Assembly: GCA_037903355.1 (NCBI GenBank)
Contig: JBAJFE010000047.1
Span: 868,001 to 932,000, forward strand
Length of the DNA: 64,000 nt
Source of the DNA: Trichuris trichiura
Taxonomy: Eukaryota; Nematoda; Enoplea; Trichinellida; Trichuridae
Direction: 5' to 3'
Shown here: piece by piece, positions 14,301-28,100 of the stretch
How the letters are laid out: each line of letters starts with the position of its first letter
Position numbering within the stretch: the stretch's first letter is position 1
Notes under the pieces: generated by a model
What the model was told of the DNA's origin: nothing
The model's database searches: none
What the model saw: the letters and a program-made list of their open reading frames with translations, nothing else
Translations under genes and position numbers: made by a program

Positions 14301-17300
14301 GTTTAAATAAACGAAACGCCTGTTGAACCAACGGCTGGCAAAAGGCTTTTGCTACGACTGAGCACGAGCGTAGTTGCTGGCGAAAATATTAGTAAGCCAT
14401 TTGATCTTCTACGCTGCTGGCAAGACTATGGAAGAGATACGCTGTTCAGTTTCGTTAGAATAAAAAGTAATTCCTAAAATGACGATCGCAGTCGAGCGAG
14501 CGCTGTCCTTAGCTGTTCCCTCGTTCGAAAACAAAAGTTAAGCAGATGCTGAGGTACCGACCTCTAACCAAATTAAGAAGCCAAAAATGTGTCCTCTCGT
14601 TCACTTAGTTGATAACAAGCGAACTACGGAAACTTATGTTAAGGTTAATCCGCGCAATCAACAGAGCGGGAAAACTCTACTAAATCCCTACCTAGCTAAG
14701 CATACATAAGACTAGTCACTGCGGATGTCCAGTGACCATAATGTGCGATAACGTGCTCCAAAACGTGCTAACGATATATCTGCTCGTGAAACGTCTGGTT
14801 ACGTTCCCAAGTGCGTACATATCATCAAAAGAAAATGGGTTAGCCAATGCGAGAGGCGTGAAATTGAAATTTATCAAACAATTTAAGGCCTATTCATTGA
14901 CGAAACTGCGAAATGGCCAAAACGGACGACGGCGGGACTAATGACCAATCGATTTGGTTAAAAGCGCGCAACCAGTCGTTTGCCGTGAATTAGAGCCTCA
15001 TTTTTCATGCGAAGAAACACAATGAAAATGCTTTGTCGCTATGGAGCTGCGCCAAGCTCATTTTGGGTAAAAGGCATGCAAGAATCGAAGAGAAGGCGCA
15101 ACATTGAAGCCTAATGCAAACGGATAGTGGAAGGGAGGAACGCAGCGGAGAGAACACTGCCGTTTCGAAGTGTACACCGAGCGGATTACTTAATCAACGG
15201 TGCTTGAATAAACGATAAGAAATTCTGCATCACCCGAACGAGTCGTTCCGCTGCATCGGACAAACTGCCGTATCTTTGTTTCAGTCGGAGCGAATGGCAA
15301 CTATACGTTCACAAAGCGAATGGAAAGCTCGCCATTTAGGCAAACGGAAGACTGCCTGTGTCACCCATTAACGCGTTCGTTCAATGCATTTTTCAAAAGT
15401 ATCACAAACATGGTTGCACGCAAAGCAGCTCCAGTGATGCTCCGCAGATAAGATGTTAGCAGAAATCGATCAATCGCGCCCACTGGTCTTTCAAGTAATA
15501 ATCAGTTCAGCGACTGAATGAATTTGGAGCTTTCCAGTTTTCATTGAACCAACTGCACAGATAAGAAATGAAATTGAGAGTTTGAGGAAAGTCGCTCTTA
15601 ATCGATTCTGACGTCCTCAGTTCTTGTGCTTATCGAGAATCTCTACTTCCAACGCAAGCGAAAATGACTTCCGCGCTATGCGGAAACCTTCAGGCAAAAA
15701 AAAGCATTTTTACAACTATCAAAATTCTTAACAGTTTTTGTTAAGGAAGTTTTCTTGTACGGACGCATGGCACAAGTTGCTCAAGCCAAGCAAAGAAGAC
15801 TAGCATGGAAATGGGAAACTGAGTTGCTAGCATAGGAGTTATGCCACCTGAAAGTTGCCATATGGAAATTTCTTATTCAAAGAATTTCAAATTTCATCAA
15901 GCGTCCCTTTGTCTTCTCTAACCGCTGCCTTTGAAGCAGCTTATACGGCAATGTAGTCAGTTTTGAGCTGGGTCACGTTGCGGTTGTTCCATGAAACGTG
16001 CCCGCTGCGAGCGTAGCGCGCAGTTTGACTCGTTTTTAAATAAAAACAAAAAATCAATTCCTTTTCTGCTAACGCGCGCGCGCGCCATCGACTATTTTCC
16101 ATTGGCAAAGTTGCAAAGCAAGTCCGCTTTTTGAAACGCCTAAACAGGCAAAGGAAGCAACCAATGAAAAAGAGCGCCTAAAAGAATGACCCAAACAGCA
16201 GTTGACAACTTCCGGTCCGTTATTTGGTGACAAATGCTTAATTCGAGCAAAACTTTGAAATGCCAAGTGAACAACAGTTAAACTTTGCTGCTTGCAACTA
16301 GTTTGCTACTTCCTCTCGTTTCGCCAATGGCTGACATAAATCAACGCCAACCGAGCACATTACTACGCAGCTAATAGCGAAGCAAATTGCGCCTTTTCTT
16401 ACGCTGAAAATCCCAATGCCAAAAACTTTCCTACGGGAAAGTTTTCACAATTTGACCCCTAACTTCGAGGGTATCTTTTTTTCCCGAGACTGAATAATCC
16501 AAAAAGGAAGAACGTTCATGTTTGAACGGCGGGAGATACTAAACTTTAAAATATCAGCTTTCTGCGTGGCGATACAACCAACCCGCTTCAACTTTCAACA
16601 AAAACGAGACGGTCATACAACTACGTCAGCAAGATAGGCGCCAACAAATGAAAACATGGAAATACCGAACGGAATTTTGCTTGCACACGCTCATTTCGTA
16701 AAATCAAAAAGATGTTGGTCGATAGAGCACGAACGAATAAACAAGCCTTCGCTTAAGGAAAACCGCGTTATGCCCCATGCACTTGCTTGTCCAATAAACA
16801 GTACAAAATCCAGCATTTCAAGCATGCATAAAGCAATCCTCAGAACTCATGAAAGCAGGGCTTAAAACAACATGCTTTGGGATGGAAGTAGCCTAGTTAT
16901 GGGCATAATTGCCTTAAATGCTGGCGAGGTCTCACGGAAAAGTCAAGCCTACAGTTTTGTCAAGGCAGAATCCAGTTACTCCATATCTTATGGGATATTT
17001 TGATTGCGCTTTGGTATGAGCATTGCAGTCAAGCAAAGCCTGTAAAAAAGAGCGGATTCTTACTTGCGCATGAAAAATCATACGGACCAGCAGCAAGAGT
17101 AGGAACGCTTGCAGTTTTGTCAAAGGAATTGAACAAGGAAGCAGAAGTTGGTGATCTGTTCAGGCCACTACAAGATTGGAAAAGTGACAGTCAGCTCATG
17201 CTGGTGGGCTGGAAATCGTTTGTACGACCTAAATTTGCTGTCAAAATCGATTAGCGCCCAGGCGCACATGTGCTCATTGAAAAGTATTTCGAAGCAGTTT

Positions 17301-19161
17301 TATCCGATATTCATCTAAACGGCACATCTCTGGCAATCGGAAGGACAACCCAGCCGGCGCGCCCATCTAAACTCCAGTTGACGCGGTAGCAGAGGACCAA
17401 CTTTACTTCGATCCGGAAGGGCTGAAAGGACTCGGGATAGCAAGAATAATTCCTCGACTTTTCCAGAACCGATTGAAAAGGTAAATTCACTATAGATATT
17501 GCCGCAAAAATTAAAATAGCACATTGAAATGATGAAAAGTTGGACAAAAACGAGTAAGCGAAACTTTATATCAGATAATCGCTTGACGACCGAAGTCACA
17601 GAGGGAGTAAGATCACTGGTCACAAATGGACAACTCGATAAAGTGGATTACCGGGTTTAGAACAAGTATCCAAAAAGGAAAGCTGTCAGGCTTACGCATG
17701 TCACAGGAAGGTTTACGGGCAATGGCCAAAGCCAGTTATTAAATATTGTCATAGATGAGCGCGACAGGATTGGTTATTGGTGTCATCAGGAATGATAAAC
17801 TACGTCAAGCCAATTTCGTTGCGATGAGCAAGCTTCAGACCAATAATGTAGTTCATGCATTCTAAAGGTAAACGTTTCGCAACTAATCTCATCAGTATCG
17901 CATGATGTCAATGGCAATAGCACCATTCGTTTTTTTAAAACCATATCTCGTAATCGCATGAATCATGAGTTACATTTATGTTGGAACTTAATTTCAAGGC
18001 GTACATGCAAATGAGAAGCGAAACGGAATAAGGAATGCAGCCCGTTCGTGGCTTGAAGCTCTTGTTTTGACAGATAAATTATCATGCTTGAACCACAAGT
18101 TTCCCTGAGCGTTAACGGAATTCCTGATTCCCCAAACACTAACTTTCCTTGAGCAGCAAAGCTCATTTGACTTTGAACAAGAAACAGGCAAAACCAAGAA
18201 TGCAATTTCCAACGACGTGCTTTGCAATGCAAGAACAAACCGCCTAAGTTATAAATGCTTCGAATAGTCTTGCTATGCAAAATTAAAGAACTCCTCTTTG
18301 GCTGATTTGTTCAGATGCTTCTCATTAAGTGAAAGAATGTATGTACGCACCCACCCACCGGTACCCCTAACGTTATCGAGTGAGCATGACCGCACGAGGC
18401 TGATGAAAGCTTAGCTTAAATTTCTTTGCTTGATTACGCAACTCAAAAAGGACATTGAAAATAAATACGATTAACCGAAAAGGACAGCTGAAATGCTACA
18501 GGCAGTACGAAGAGGCTTAGATGCTAAAAATGAAGCTCATGATACCTGCCCTAATGTTTATTTAAGCAAAAAGCAAACACAAAGCCATATACGGGCATGC
18601 GACAATTTTTAGTGGTCATATCTCCTCGTCGCTATCACCTACTTCGCTTCCGACAGATTAGTGTGCACCCTATCTGTGATAAAAAAAAATGGAAATGCAG
18701 TCATTTTAAGTTAAATGAGAACTTCTGGTTATTCAAAAGTTGTACCTACAATTTGCTTAGTATTTTTTAAAATTCCAACTTGTAGCGTTCGCTAGTGTTT
18801 CCAACCTACTGAGCTAATCCCATATTAAGATAATAAAAGAAAAAAGCAGAGAGGAGATGGCTTTTGAAAAAATACTTGTCCAGAAAAGGAAAATAACATT
18901 CTCACCCTGACTTGAACCGTCACCGTCGTTGCTGTCAACGTTTGTAGAGGATGTTGGGTGATCCAAGGCAGTACTGAGCTCTGTAAGCGTTTCAGACAGC
19001 CTTCGGACGTCCCGTACCAAACAGTCCATTAGTTCGGAATCAACGTCTCCGGCGGAAGTGCCTGCGCTACTGCTATTGCCGGCGTATTCGTTAATTAAGC
19101 TTTTCAGACAATCCGCTCCCGACGACAAGGCGGGCGAATGCATTTCGGCGTCGGAATCCAT
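2391..19161 (-). CDS. spv-1: F-BAR / C1 / RhoGAP protein (SPV-1 / HMHA1-ARHGAP29-GMIP family)
   Basis: Rho GTPase-activating protein with a membrane-curvature sensing F-BAR; C. elegans SPV-1 acts on RHO-1 at the spermathecal membrane. Exons (minus): 19161-18906, 10252-10109, 9759-9666, 9617-9554, 7552-7420, 7364-7165, 7106-6915, 5753-5592, 5539-5462, 5403-5174, 5109-4913, 4859-4723, 4667-4467, 4411-4089, 4036-3868, 3736-3652, 2644-2391. All phases agree and give 972 residues. Residues ~40-186 match the helical N-terminal region of HMHA1; F-BAR about 231-515; C1 at 602-646 with the HMHA1-type spacing H-x10-C-x2-C-x10-C-x2-C-x4-H-x2-C-x7-C; RhoGAP 662-860 with arginine finger R700 (GLYRVCG), LKLYLRQLPEPLL and NLGIVFGPSL. 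After the GAP domain a serine-rich tail ends in a TGA stop. Start is the first ATG of the 19161 exon. Intron 1 is 8653 nt; most others are 48-64 nt. The exon 9 acceptor is the least certain (a 52-nt intron was preferred over 27- or 31-nt alternatives). Confidence 0.93.
2883..3576. mobile_element. 694-bp MITE with 23-bp perfect terminal inverted repeats, in last intron of RhoGAP gene
   Basis: Both ends carry the same 23-bp inverted repeat, beginning CAGTAAAACCTCCCTAAT and continuing CCGAA. The element lies inside the 1007-nt last intron (2645-3651) of the minus-strand F-BAR/RhoGAP gene. CAG termini and the CCTCCCTAA block are typical of pogo/Tigger-like elements, but the repeat differs from that of the 54-kb element, so it is a second family. 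The right flank is TA, the left flank TG, as if one TA duplication had mutated. No transposase ORF is present. Confidence 0.85.
10253..18905 (-). other. Giant first intron of the F-BAR/RhoGAP gene
   Basis: This 8653-nt intron separates the first coding exon (donor GGTGAGAA at 18905) from the second (acceptor GGTTTCAG ending at 10253). I saw no recognisable exon on either strand and no tRNA-like sequence; ORFs are short. A short (GC)n run lies near 16070-16085. Large first introns often hold enhancers, alternative promoters or small RNA genes, but nothing here can be assigned by eye. Confidence 0.6.
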
Positions 19162-22100
19162 TTTCGCCTATTCAACCTATAAAAGGGCATACCGGTTCAT
19201 CTGTTGTTGCCACATTTCTTCAATAATGGAGTTTGAAAGACAGAACCGCTTAAATTGAAATGATGCGAAATGCGCAGAAAGTAATGACCGTAGAAGGAAA
19301 CGGCAACGGAATCATTCGTCAGAAAAGATATCTGCTTCGAAACAGGAAAAATGAACAGTCTATTCAAATCATGAAAAGAAGATCCCATAAAATTGCTGCC
19401 TCATTGGGCTTTCACGCTTGCTCTGTACGTAAGCTGTTTATTATGCTGGCAAAAATTGACGCAACGTTTAAAAAATGCCTCTGCTTTCCGAGCAAGTTTG
19501 CTGGTGCACGTCTAACGCGACCACTTTTTTCATTCACATTTTTAAGCTGCACTGCGAATTGCCCTTGTGGGCAAATGGATGAATGGTGTAACGTACAGCT
19601 TTCAAAACAGTTAAAATGTGCTGAAACATAATGGTACTCCAGCAAACAGCTAGTCAACTAGGTCAACAGCAAGCAAAAGCTCAACTTTCTCCAGTATACA
19701 AAGAGCGGTACAAATTGTATGCTTTTTGCATGAATGTGGAGTTGCAGGATTGATGGTTACTTTTTCAAGGCACTCAAAGTATAGGCAGCGTACAACTAAC
19801 TACTCGTTGCTACACATTCTTATCAAATCCAAAATTTTTCATGCTGCAACCGCACCCAATACTCGCGATAAATGAGAAATGGGAATTGAAACCGGTTTAT
19901 GCAATTCTGAATCATGTTCAGTATGACAACTGCGGGGTAGATCAAAGAAAAGAATGGGAATAGCTGAGCACATCACCCTCCTGACGTGAGCAATTAAAGA
20001 TACGGAACCAAAGCAATACAATGGCAACGCACTTTGACATTAACAGTAGTGCAACGCTGAGTTTATTAGTGCAAAATTCCACATGTTGAAAAGATGACAG
20101 CAGTGCAGTTTCGCTAGAGAGTGACAAGCATTGGGCATCAACAAACTTACAAACAATAGTGCTATTGGACATTGACGAATTCGGAAGGCGAATTTTTTCA
20201 CGCAGTTTAAAAAATACAAGAAGTTCGCTAAACGCTGTTAGGCATGGTCAAAGGAGCAAAAACAGGCCGGCCGTGCGAACGCATTAAAACTCTAAGCAAC
20301 AACTTAGCGAACTCAACGAATCCTCAGAACTTATTGCAAAAAACGATGGTACAACAAGGCCGCAACCCTCTATTACCGCAGTTCATGCTTAGCGCTGGCC
20401 AATCTTTGCTAATCGGACTTCCAATTGCCTTAAATGGAAAAGTAAAGGAATATTTACCAAGTTTACTGCAACAATTATATGTTTACTCGTAAGTTTGTAG
20501 ATATCCGCCCAGGATGTTCCATTTAGCTTATACACTTTATTACCACCGTTAGGTTAACGCGGAAAAAAGTTTTTTAATAGAATGAGAGCAAAATAAGAAC
20601 TCATAAAGTTTACCTCTGAACTTGACAAGTCTAAGGAGCACAGGTGTCATCGAACAGACCTGCCATAAAACTGGTAGCTTCATTCAACGTAAAACCTAGG
20701 AACGACATACTCAATAGAACGAGCGGTCCTACAATTATGTGTAGCGCCATTGGATAGGAAAAGAAGTACCAGGTGTCATCAAGGCCAGGACGCGGTTGAC
20801 AACACCAATGGAACGCTGAATTATTTCTATAACAGGTCAGTATGGCAAAGACTGCCTTGCTTCCGCTATCAGCATTCTGCGGAGCGTTACGGAGCAGCTG
20901 AATGAGAAACAAGACCCTTATAATGCAAACTTCTAAATGGACTAAAAACAGTGGCAAAACAAGTTTGCTCTAATTAAGTGCTGACACGCAAGTCAACAGA
21001 TGATGACAGAATTAACTTCTCCAACCATTTGAACCTACAAACGTCCACGGTCAGCAGAGTTATTCCTAGCGCCGACGCTGGCGACTATCTGGGGCACCCA
21101 GTGGGTCAAGTGCGCGCACCTCAAAGCAGGCGCAATTTAATGCAGGCTCAGGCTTCAGGAAACAACAGCGCTTAACAGCAGTCAAGGTATCTATCATCCC
21201 TGGAAAGTACAGTACGAAAAAGGGGCTTCAACTGGGCCCCACTACAAAACGTCAGCAGGTGGTCCGATTCACTGTTCAGTTGGATAAGCAGTTTCCTCTC
21301 CGACGCGAAACTATCTTTTAGAAAATGGTCATACTGCTCGTCCAAGCGTACCGCTCCGAAGTACGGTTCAATTCAGAAGTCGACAAAGCATCAAGGTCTG
21401 CGCAGCTAGGGAACTTCTGCAACAAACATTTAAAGTCGGGAATGCCATTCAAAACCTTCAGATGAACAAGTATCCTACTGATATTATAATACGGAAAAGA
21501 ATTTTGCATACGGACACCTCGCTGAGTAATTATCCAAAAAAGCAAAGTATACGGCAGGAAGAAAGCGGTAGTACTTGCTCATCTTCCTGAAAAGTCAGGA
21601 AATGTGCATAGGTCGCTCAAGCAGCCATTGATGAGGAAACCATTTGAACAACCTACGCAAATCCCTGCAATGCATCTGATTATGAAGAGGGCGGCAGAAG
21701 TTCGGCTAAGAATTGAAAGATCATCTTAAATATGTATGAATTAAAGTGGTTAAGAGGTGCGCAGCTCATTATCAAAGGAAACTGACCTGACTAAGTGCGA
21801 ACGCAACGCCTTTCAAGGACAACGCTGAGAAGCCGAAATATGGCACGACTTTTCTGTAATAACTGACTTCATGATCGAGGGCTGTCCTTGAATTCAGGTA
21901 GCTGAAACGAGATTCTTCAGAAGACGTCCTACCGGTTGGTGCGGGCTTGAGAAACAGCCAAATCAAACACTCGAAGAGGCGAGCGCTTGCTGCACTAAAT
22001 ACAACAACGAGATACTCCCACTTGCTCGTGTAGCTACACGCGCTGATAGAGGCGACGTGTCGTGCTTTCTTAAACTCATTTTCCTCTGCAGAGATAGTAT

Positions 22101-25100
22101 TTTCTGCTCTAGCTATTTACCGGAAGAAAGGAACTCGTCTTCCCAGCGCATATCATATCTTTCAAGCAAAGTTTCCTTTGGCAAACAAAGTAACGCAGGC
22201 ATAACGGGAAAATTTCGTGAATCACTGAACCGTGGGTGATCATACTGATGAATGATAACCTCAATTCATTGCAGTTGAGTCATTTACGATTCGACGCCGT
22301 GAGTTGAACTGAAACATGTGATCCTACATGCTAGCGTCATATGTGCATCTTAATCATAGGCATGTGAAGAGTGCTTATTAATCAAAAACGATTTTTGGGC
22401 TGCTAAATATACAATTCCTAACTGGTAGCTCAGTTTATCTATCTTCTATTTTCAACGTGTTCAGTGCCAACGGGAATCTAGACTTGCAGGACATTTGCTC
22501 GGTTTAGCGGCAGTCGTTTTAATAGAGCTCTAAGGTCAAGCAACGTATTTCACTATTAAAATTGATATACAAGCACAGACAGAGTTCAACAATGCAATCC
22601 GTGCATACACGTTTCCAGATTCCTTTAGGTCGACCAGAAACATCGCAAAAACATGTTACAGGGCAAGTATAAAACAGCATATTACCCACACGTCTGTTGC
22701 TCAACAATGGATATAATAGAGTCCTGAAGCACCTATAGAGAAGCCAAATGAAGAAGCAAAAATACTTATAAAAAAATAATATTTCTGAAACACCCATCGT
22801 CATAGTAAACCCGCGAGAAATGCAAATACTGCAGCAGTGGAATTATTGGCCCTTTCTAATGGCAGAATCCGGTCAAGCACCGCTTAAAGCATCTATTTAA
22901 AGACGGCTTCGTTCTTACAAACACTTATGCATTCATACTGAACAGCGCGCTAAATCGCTTATGATTGTAGATCAAAGAAGCTGATCTTCTTCGCTCCGCT
23001 GAAGAGTTGACAGCGAGAACTACTGCGATTCTCAGTTGTGAAAACAAAAGCGGATGTACAAGCTCACTGCCAGGATAACTTCCGAATAGAATTTAGCTAT
23101 TTCGTCAGATAGCAGAAATATTAATAATTGATCTTCTAGAAGACAAAATAGTGCAACGAGCTGCAATGCTAAACATTATTATCAGTAGGAAGCGTCTTGC
23201 AACCGGTCTAATGTCACTGTGTAACCTACTTTTCAAAGATGCTTTGATAGCATGTAAGGATCCTTGACTGAACAGTGGGCAGATGCATTGCATTCCTTTT
23301 CTGCGAAGGTTTCGGATCGTTATGGAAAATATAAGAAACGTTGACCAGAAAAATTCTAGCGTCAAGTCAATGTCACGCTGTTTACATAAGAGACTGAGTT
23401 CTTCACACATACAGCGAACATAATGGAAAAAAACAAGAGAAGCGCCCATCGTGGTATTGTTGATATAATGAACAGACTTGGAAACCACGTCACAGTTCTC
23501 TAACTTCGTCGACTATTCGTAGAAAACTTCAATTGCTATAAATCGAGGCAGACCACTACGCCAGGTTGAAAGTGCTTTATGCACAAACTAAGTGAACTGA
23601 GACAAGACAAAGTTTATTGTCAAAAGCACGTATGGTGCCTCTAAATCTGGCCAGTTTAGGTTGTACTTCGGTAATGTGATGGATAGCCTTTCGGTTGTAA
23701 ACAATGGTTTCGCATAGCCGATTTGAACAGTCGGTTGATAGATCTGCGACGGAGGGAACAACTGAATTGGTAGAAGCGGGCGGGAAGCAAATGTGGAACA
23801 CCAACTGTCGACGTCCCCTTTGGGGCAAGCAGGTCTCCGCTTTGCGCGGTGATGGGCTACCTCAGACACGAGCAGCACTTAAGGGTGCAAAGGCAACTGT
23901 TCAAATCTGTGCAAACAACGCCCTTTGGAGGTCAGATTTGCAGCCGACGATTCAATGCGAATTTGTGCGGAAGCGCAAACACTACGAGCTGCTTTTAGAA
24001 AACATCAGTAAACAACCTACTTGAGGCCGGTGAGCTCTATTGCGTGGGAATCCGCTCGAAGTTTGACCGTACCTTTTCTCGACTACAACTTGCAGTACAA
24101 GAAGCTTAATTCTGCTAATTAAGTAAGCACACGCATAAGACGTCAGGAAATCGTTCGTTGCAAACAAAATGAATGCTAGTAAGAATTGTTAAGAAACGGA
24201 TACATCACTTCTTCTTTTGACTTCTTTCACTATCGCACGCATCTTTGTCAGTTAGCTACACCCATTAATTCAGTGAAGGAGGCTTGCCACCCTACATATA
24301 GCACATATGTTCGGGAATATCACTGGGTGCGGTGCAGCTATTTCGAGTGCACACAACAAAAATCATCAAAGAAAAACGGATACCGCAAGCGGGAAACTCG
24401 GTTCATTAAAAACGGCAGCCTAGAAAAGATATGCTAAACTGTGCACTACAAGTGCAAGACTCCTTTCGTCAACGTCAATAGCTAGCAGCACCCTAGGCGA
24501 CCCTCAAGATGGAAACCCACGGAATAAGACAGAAAGAGAACTTTGAGCGGCAACTGCTTATGTTACCTTTGAAAAAGTGGGATGTTGAAAATCGGTAGCT
24601 GTGCGTAATCCTGCTTCTTGGCGGGAAAACTAAGCATCACGCCGAGACGTAGAGACCAACTATGGCACTTCGCGGTTGCTTCTCAGCTATGCAGTTCGTT
24701 AAAACACTCCAGCACGGACAGCAGCATAAATCAAAGTCATTTCACTGCGCATCCCTACGAAGTAACCCAGAACGGTCTACGCATACACACTTATCTATCC
24801 ATTAGTATACCTCACTTGTAGAAAGGCGAAGAAGCTGTGAAAAGTTAACATATTTGAAACTTGACTAGGCGATTATCGGTACAGTAAAATGAAGTAAAGA
24901 CAAAATAAGAGCTTAAGAAAAAAGTGCTAGCTTACTTGGAAGACTTTCGAAATGATTTTATTAATACAATCGCTAAATAAAATCGTATTTGTGTACGCCG
25001 CGATTAAGAAGGAATGTGAAAACAGTTTCCACTAGTTATTGCGAGAAAATGGAGCTCGGAGAGAATCCACATTATTAAGCATAAGCTTGGAGCAAGCAGA

Positions 25101-28100
25101 CGTTCTAAAATCGAAAACGCTGTTGTACACCTTTGCGGTTGGGAACTCAATGGAAATAGCAACTAGTACTTGCCGAACTCGGCTGGCATTTCATCCATTG
25201 GCAAAAGTTTCAAAAGTGAGCGTAGATGAAAAAAGTCTGCGACGCAAAACCGTTGTTCCATCCGTCACCTTGCGGCAACCCAACAGACAATGAAATCAAA
25301 ACTTTTTACCCGAAGCGACAGCCGGCGAGTTACTTTTCTTCCCGCGCATCCTCAGTCAACAACTTCAATGCAGCAATTAGTTATTTTGAATGTTGCCCAA
25401 AGCAAAGCCGCTTGGCAGTCTGCTAACGAAAAATAGCGAAGTTGACTCGAGCATGCAAGCACCGCCTCTTTTGCTCAGCCGTTAGCCTGTTCTCACTGAA
25501 GCAGGGAAAATAAAGGGCAAAAACCACTTGGAGCGTTCTGGGATACCGATAAAGCGTAGCAACTCCCGTAAAGGAAACGGGAAGCTGAAACAGCGCTGTC
25601 AATGGTCAACTTTTCAAGATAAACTTTTGAATAATTTGAAACTGGACTATTAAACGTGCTTTAGATGCCATCCGTCGGCAGAGCAGCTGGCTAATCCATT
25701 TCGAGCTTACTAAGATAACACCTTGGGACGAAAATGCCACAAGAGAACGCATACGAGGGGTCTAGCTTATGCGGGAACCTAAGCAGTCTTCGATATAACT
25801 GCTGCGAGCTTCAGCTTCTGCTTGCATCATGTGACAGCAGTCTTCGAACCGCGCTCCGTTCATCAATAGTAACGTGAGCGGAAAGATATACTTCGTGTGA
25901 TTGACATTTCATGGCCGATTTGTTGAAGCAAGAAAAGCGTGCTTTTCATTTATATTCAACGCACCTCCCAGTTTCATTCAACTTCAGCGGCACTATTCTT
26001 CAATCAATTATTGCTGTATTAAGAAGTTAAAAATTAGCCATGTGCCCTTATTAGTGTATAACGCTAAGGAAATCAATGAATGGTGAAAATTTTCATGCGC
26101 AACAAACCCTAGTTGGAAAATGTCTCCAGAATGAATGGCCAAAGGATTTATGCATTTATTATCCGGAGGTTGCTGACCATACAGAGGCTAAACATTCTGA
26201 TTCTGACCTTTCGGTTCTTCACTTTTATGCTGAGTACTAGCAACTGAAAAGACCATCGAACTATAGCAACTGAAAAAATGCTAACTTTTTCGGTAGTTCA
26301 GTCGAAAAAATGAAAGAAGCGAATGAATGCTTTCTCACCTGACTCGAAGATCCGAAACTTTTGAACAGTAAGCAGGGCGGCAAACAAACGCGGTTCCTTT
26401 ATAGTTCCTTATGCCAGCAGTAATAGGACAGACCCATGCTTAGGAGCAGCCGGAAAAAGTGACAACGCAAAGCGATGCTGCGTCACAAGGAACACGTGTT
26501 GGTCACAATGGGCACGTCAGATTTGCCCAGGCTCCAGAAAAGAGGGAATTGACAGAACCAGCGGCAGCTAGGGGTCACGAGCAGCTGTTGCGGATGCGTT
26601 CCTAGATTGCTCTACGTCGGCGAGGTTCTATTGCCCGCTCCAGAAGAGAAAAACCTCTGTGGGCTAGCTTTGAATCATCATCGTCAAAACGTAGCGGCAA
26701 ATCAGAGCGAGCACCCCCTGCTGCAACCAAAGCGACATCTATAGTCTGCGCTGCTATGCTAGAAGTTTCTTATTCCTAAGGGCATTTTGACGCTTCTTGA
26801 AGATTTACTATATATTAAGACCGGATGTCAACGGTCGACCTTACAACGTATTATCTTCGGCCTAGCTACGGTTGCTAGCCTTTAAAACTGACTCCCTTGT
26901 GGTGGCCTTTCCGCCGAATGTCATACTCAACCTAATTCCGCCACCTCACAGCGGCAATGAGCAATTTATTTAAAGAAAAACTGGGTTGGCCGCCGCTTAG
27001 GCGAATTGCCGTATTAAAAGAGTAAAACTGGGCAGTGCCGCGAGGCAATCTCGAAGCCAACGAAAACGTTGCATTCGCAGCCATATTTTGCCCTTCGCGT
27101 CATCCGCCGAGCATTCCATCGGAATGCTGCGTTCGTTAATTCCGATAAATTTAGAAAAACGGGGTTTATTGCATTCTCGTCTTATCAACTTCAGGCCGGC
27201 CCGGGAGTTTCAACGGGGGCAAACTGAATTTACTCCACTTGTATTCTTACCGTTTTTGGTGCCTTTACTACGAGGCTTACTGCTTTCCGGATATTGGCTT
27301 GGCTTCACTGCCAGCCGTAGCTCTTAGAAGCGCAGAGCGTATTTGTTCCGCTCATTCCGCATGGACCATCGCCATTAAAATTATTTGAAAGCCTGAATAG
27401 ATGGGCGGCAGATTAAAGCTGTAAAACAATTTTCAAAATTAACCAGCCGTAAAAATCGTTCTTTTATTACCGTCTTTGGAGAACCAGCGCAAGAAAGTGA
27501 TGTCTTGATGCCTAAAATAAGCATTGAAATCAGCAGACGAAGGCGCTTTCCATCATTGCTCTCTCATTAACCTTTTAGCTCCGTAGTGGTAAACGAGAGA
27601 CTGCAGTGACCGTTCTCTGTTGCGAGAAGTCTGTCTTATAGAGCTCTCGTAGTTTGAGAACGAAAATGACACGACAAGGAAAACTTATTTTCTTGCTCAA
27701 AGCTTTCTGGCCAGCATGCGATGGCTTGGCGAGCAGGCAAAGATGTTCGATAACTTTTTTCCGGCAATCTGAGCTCGTCTGTTCGCCATCGCTTGGCTGC
27801 AGACGAACTTGGCAGAGAGCAACGAAAAATAAATCAGCATAAGTAAACAAAGCGATAGTTTCAACTGGTCTGAATGCAATAGTCGCGACAGCAGTGATTT
27901 GTAAGCCTTGGAGCAAAAAAGTTAGAATTCCATCAGTCTGAGACGGCAGCATTCGAAAAAGTGCAACGCAAAAAATTGTAACGAGCAGCTAGCGAGCCGA
28001 ATTCATTATAGATTCGCGGAAAGTTCCTTTCGCAAAACGGCCAAGAAACGTTTTTCGAAATTGCACAGGTAGTCCACTGTCAGACAAGCATAAGTTAGAA

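Noticed and set aside
20631..20957. Minus-strand ORF with hydrophobic stretches suggesting a membrane protein
   Set aside because: Hydrophobicity alone; no recognisable receptor or transporter motif and no second exon.
23105..23488. 127-codon minus-strand ORF
   Set aside because: No domain, mixed hydrophobic composition typical of non-coding AT-rich sequence, no neighbouring exons.
27575..27952. 125-codon minus-strand ORF
   Set aside because: No motif and overlapping open frames on both strands; likely chance.
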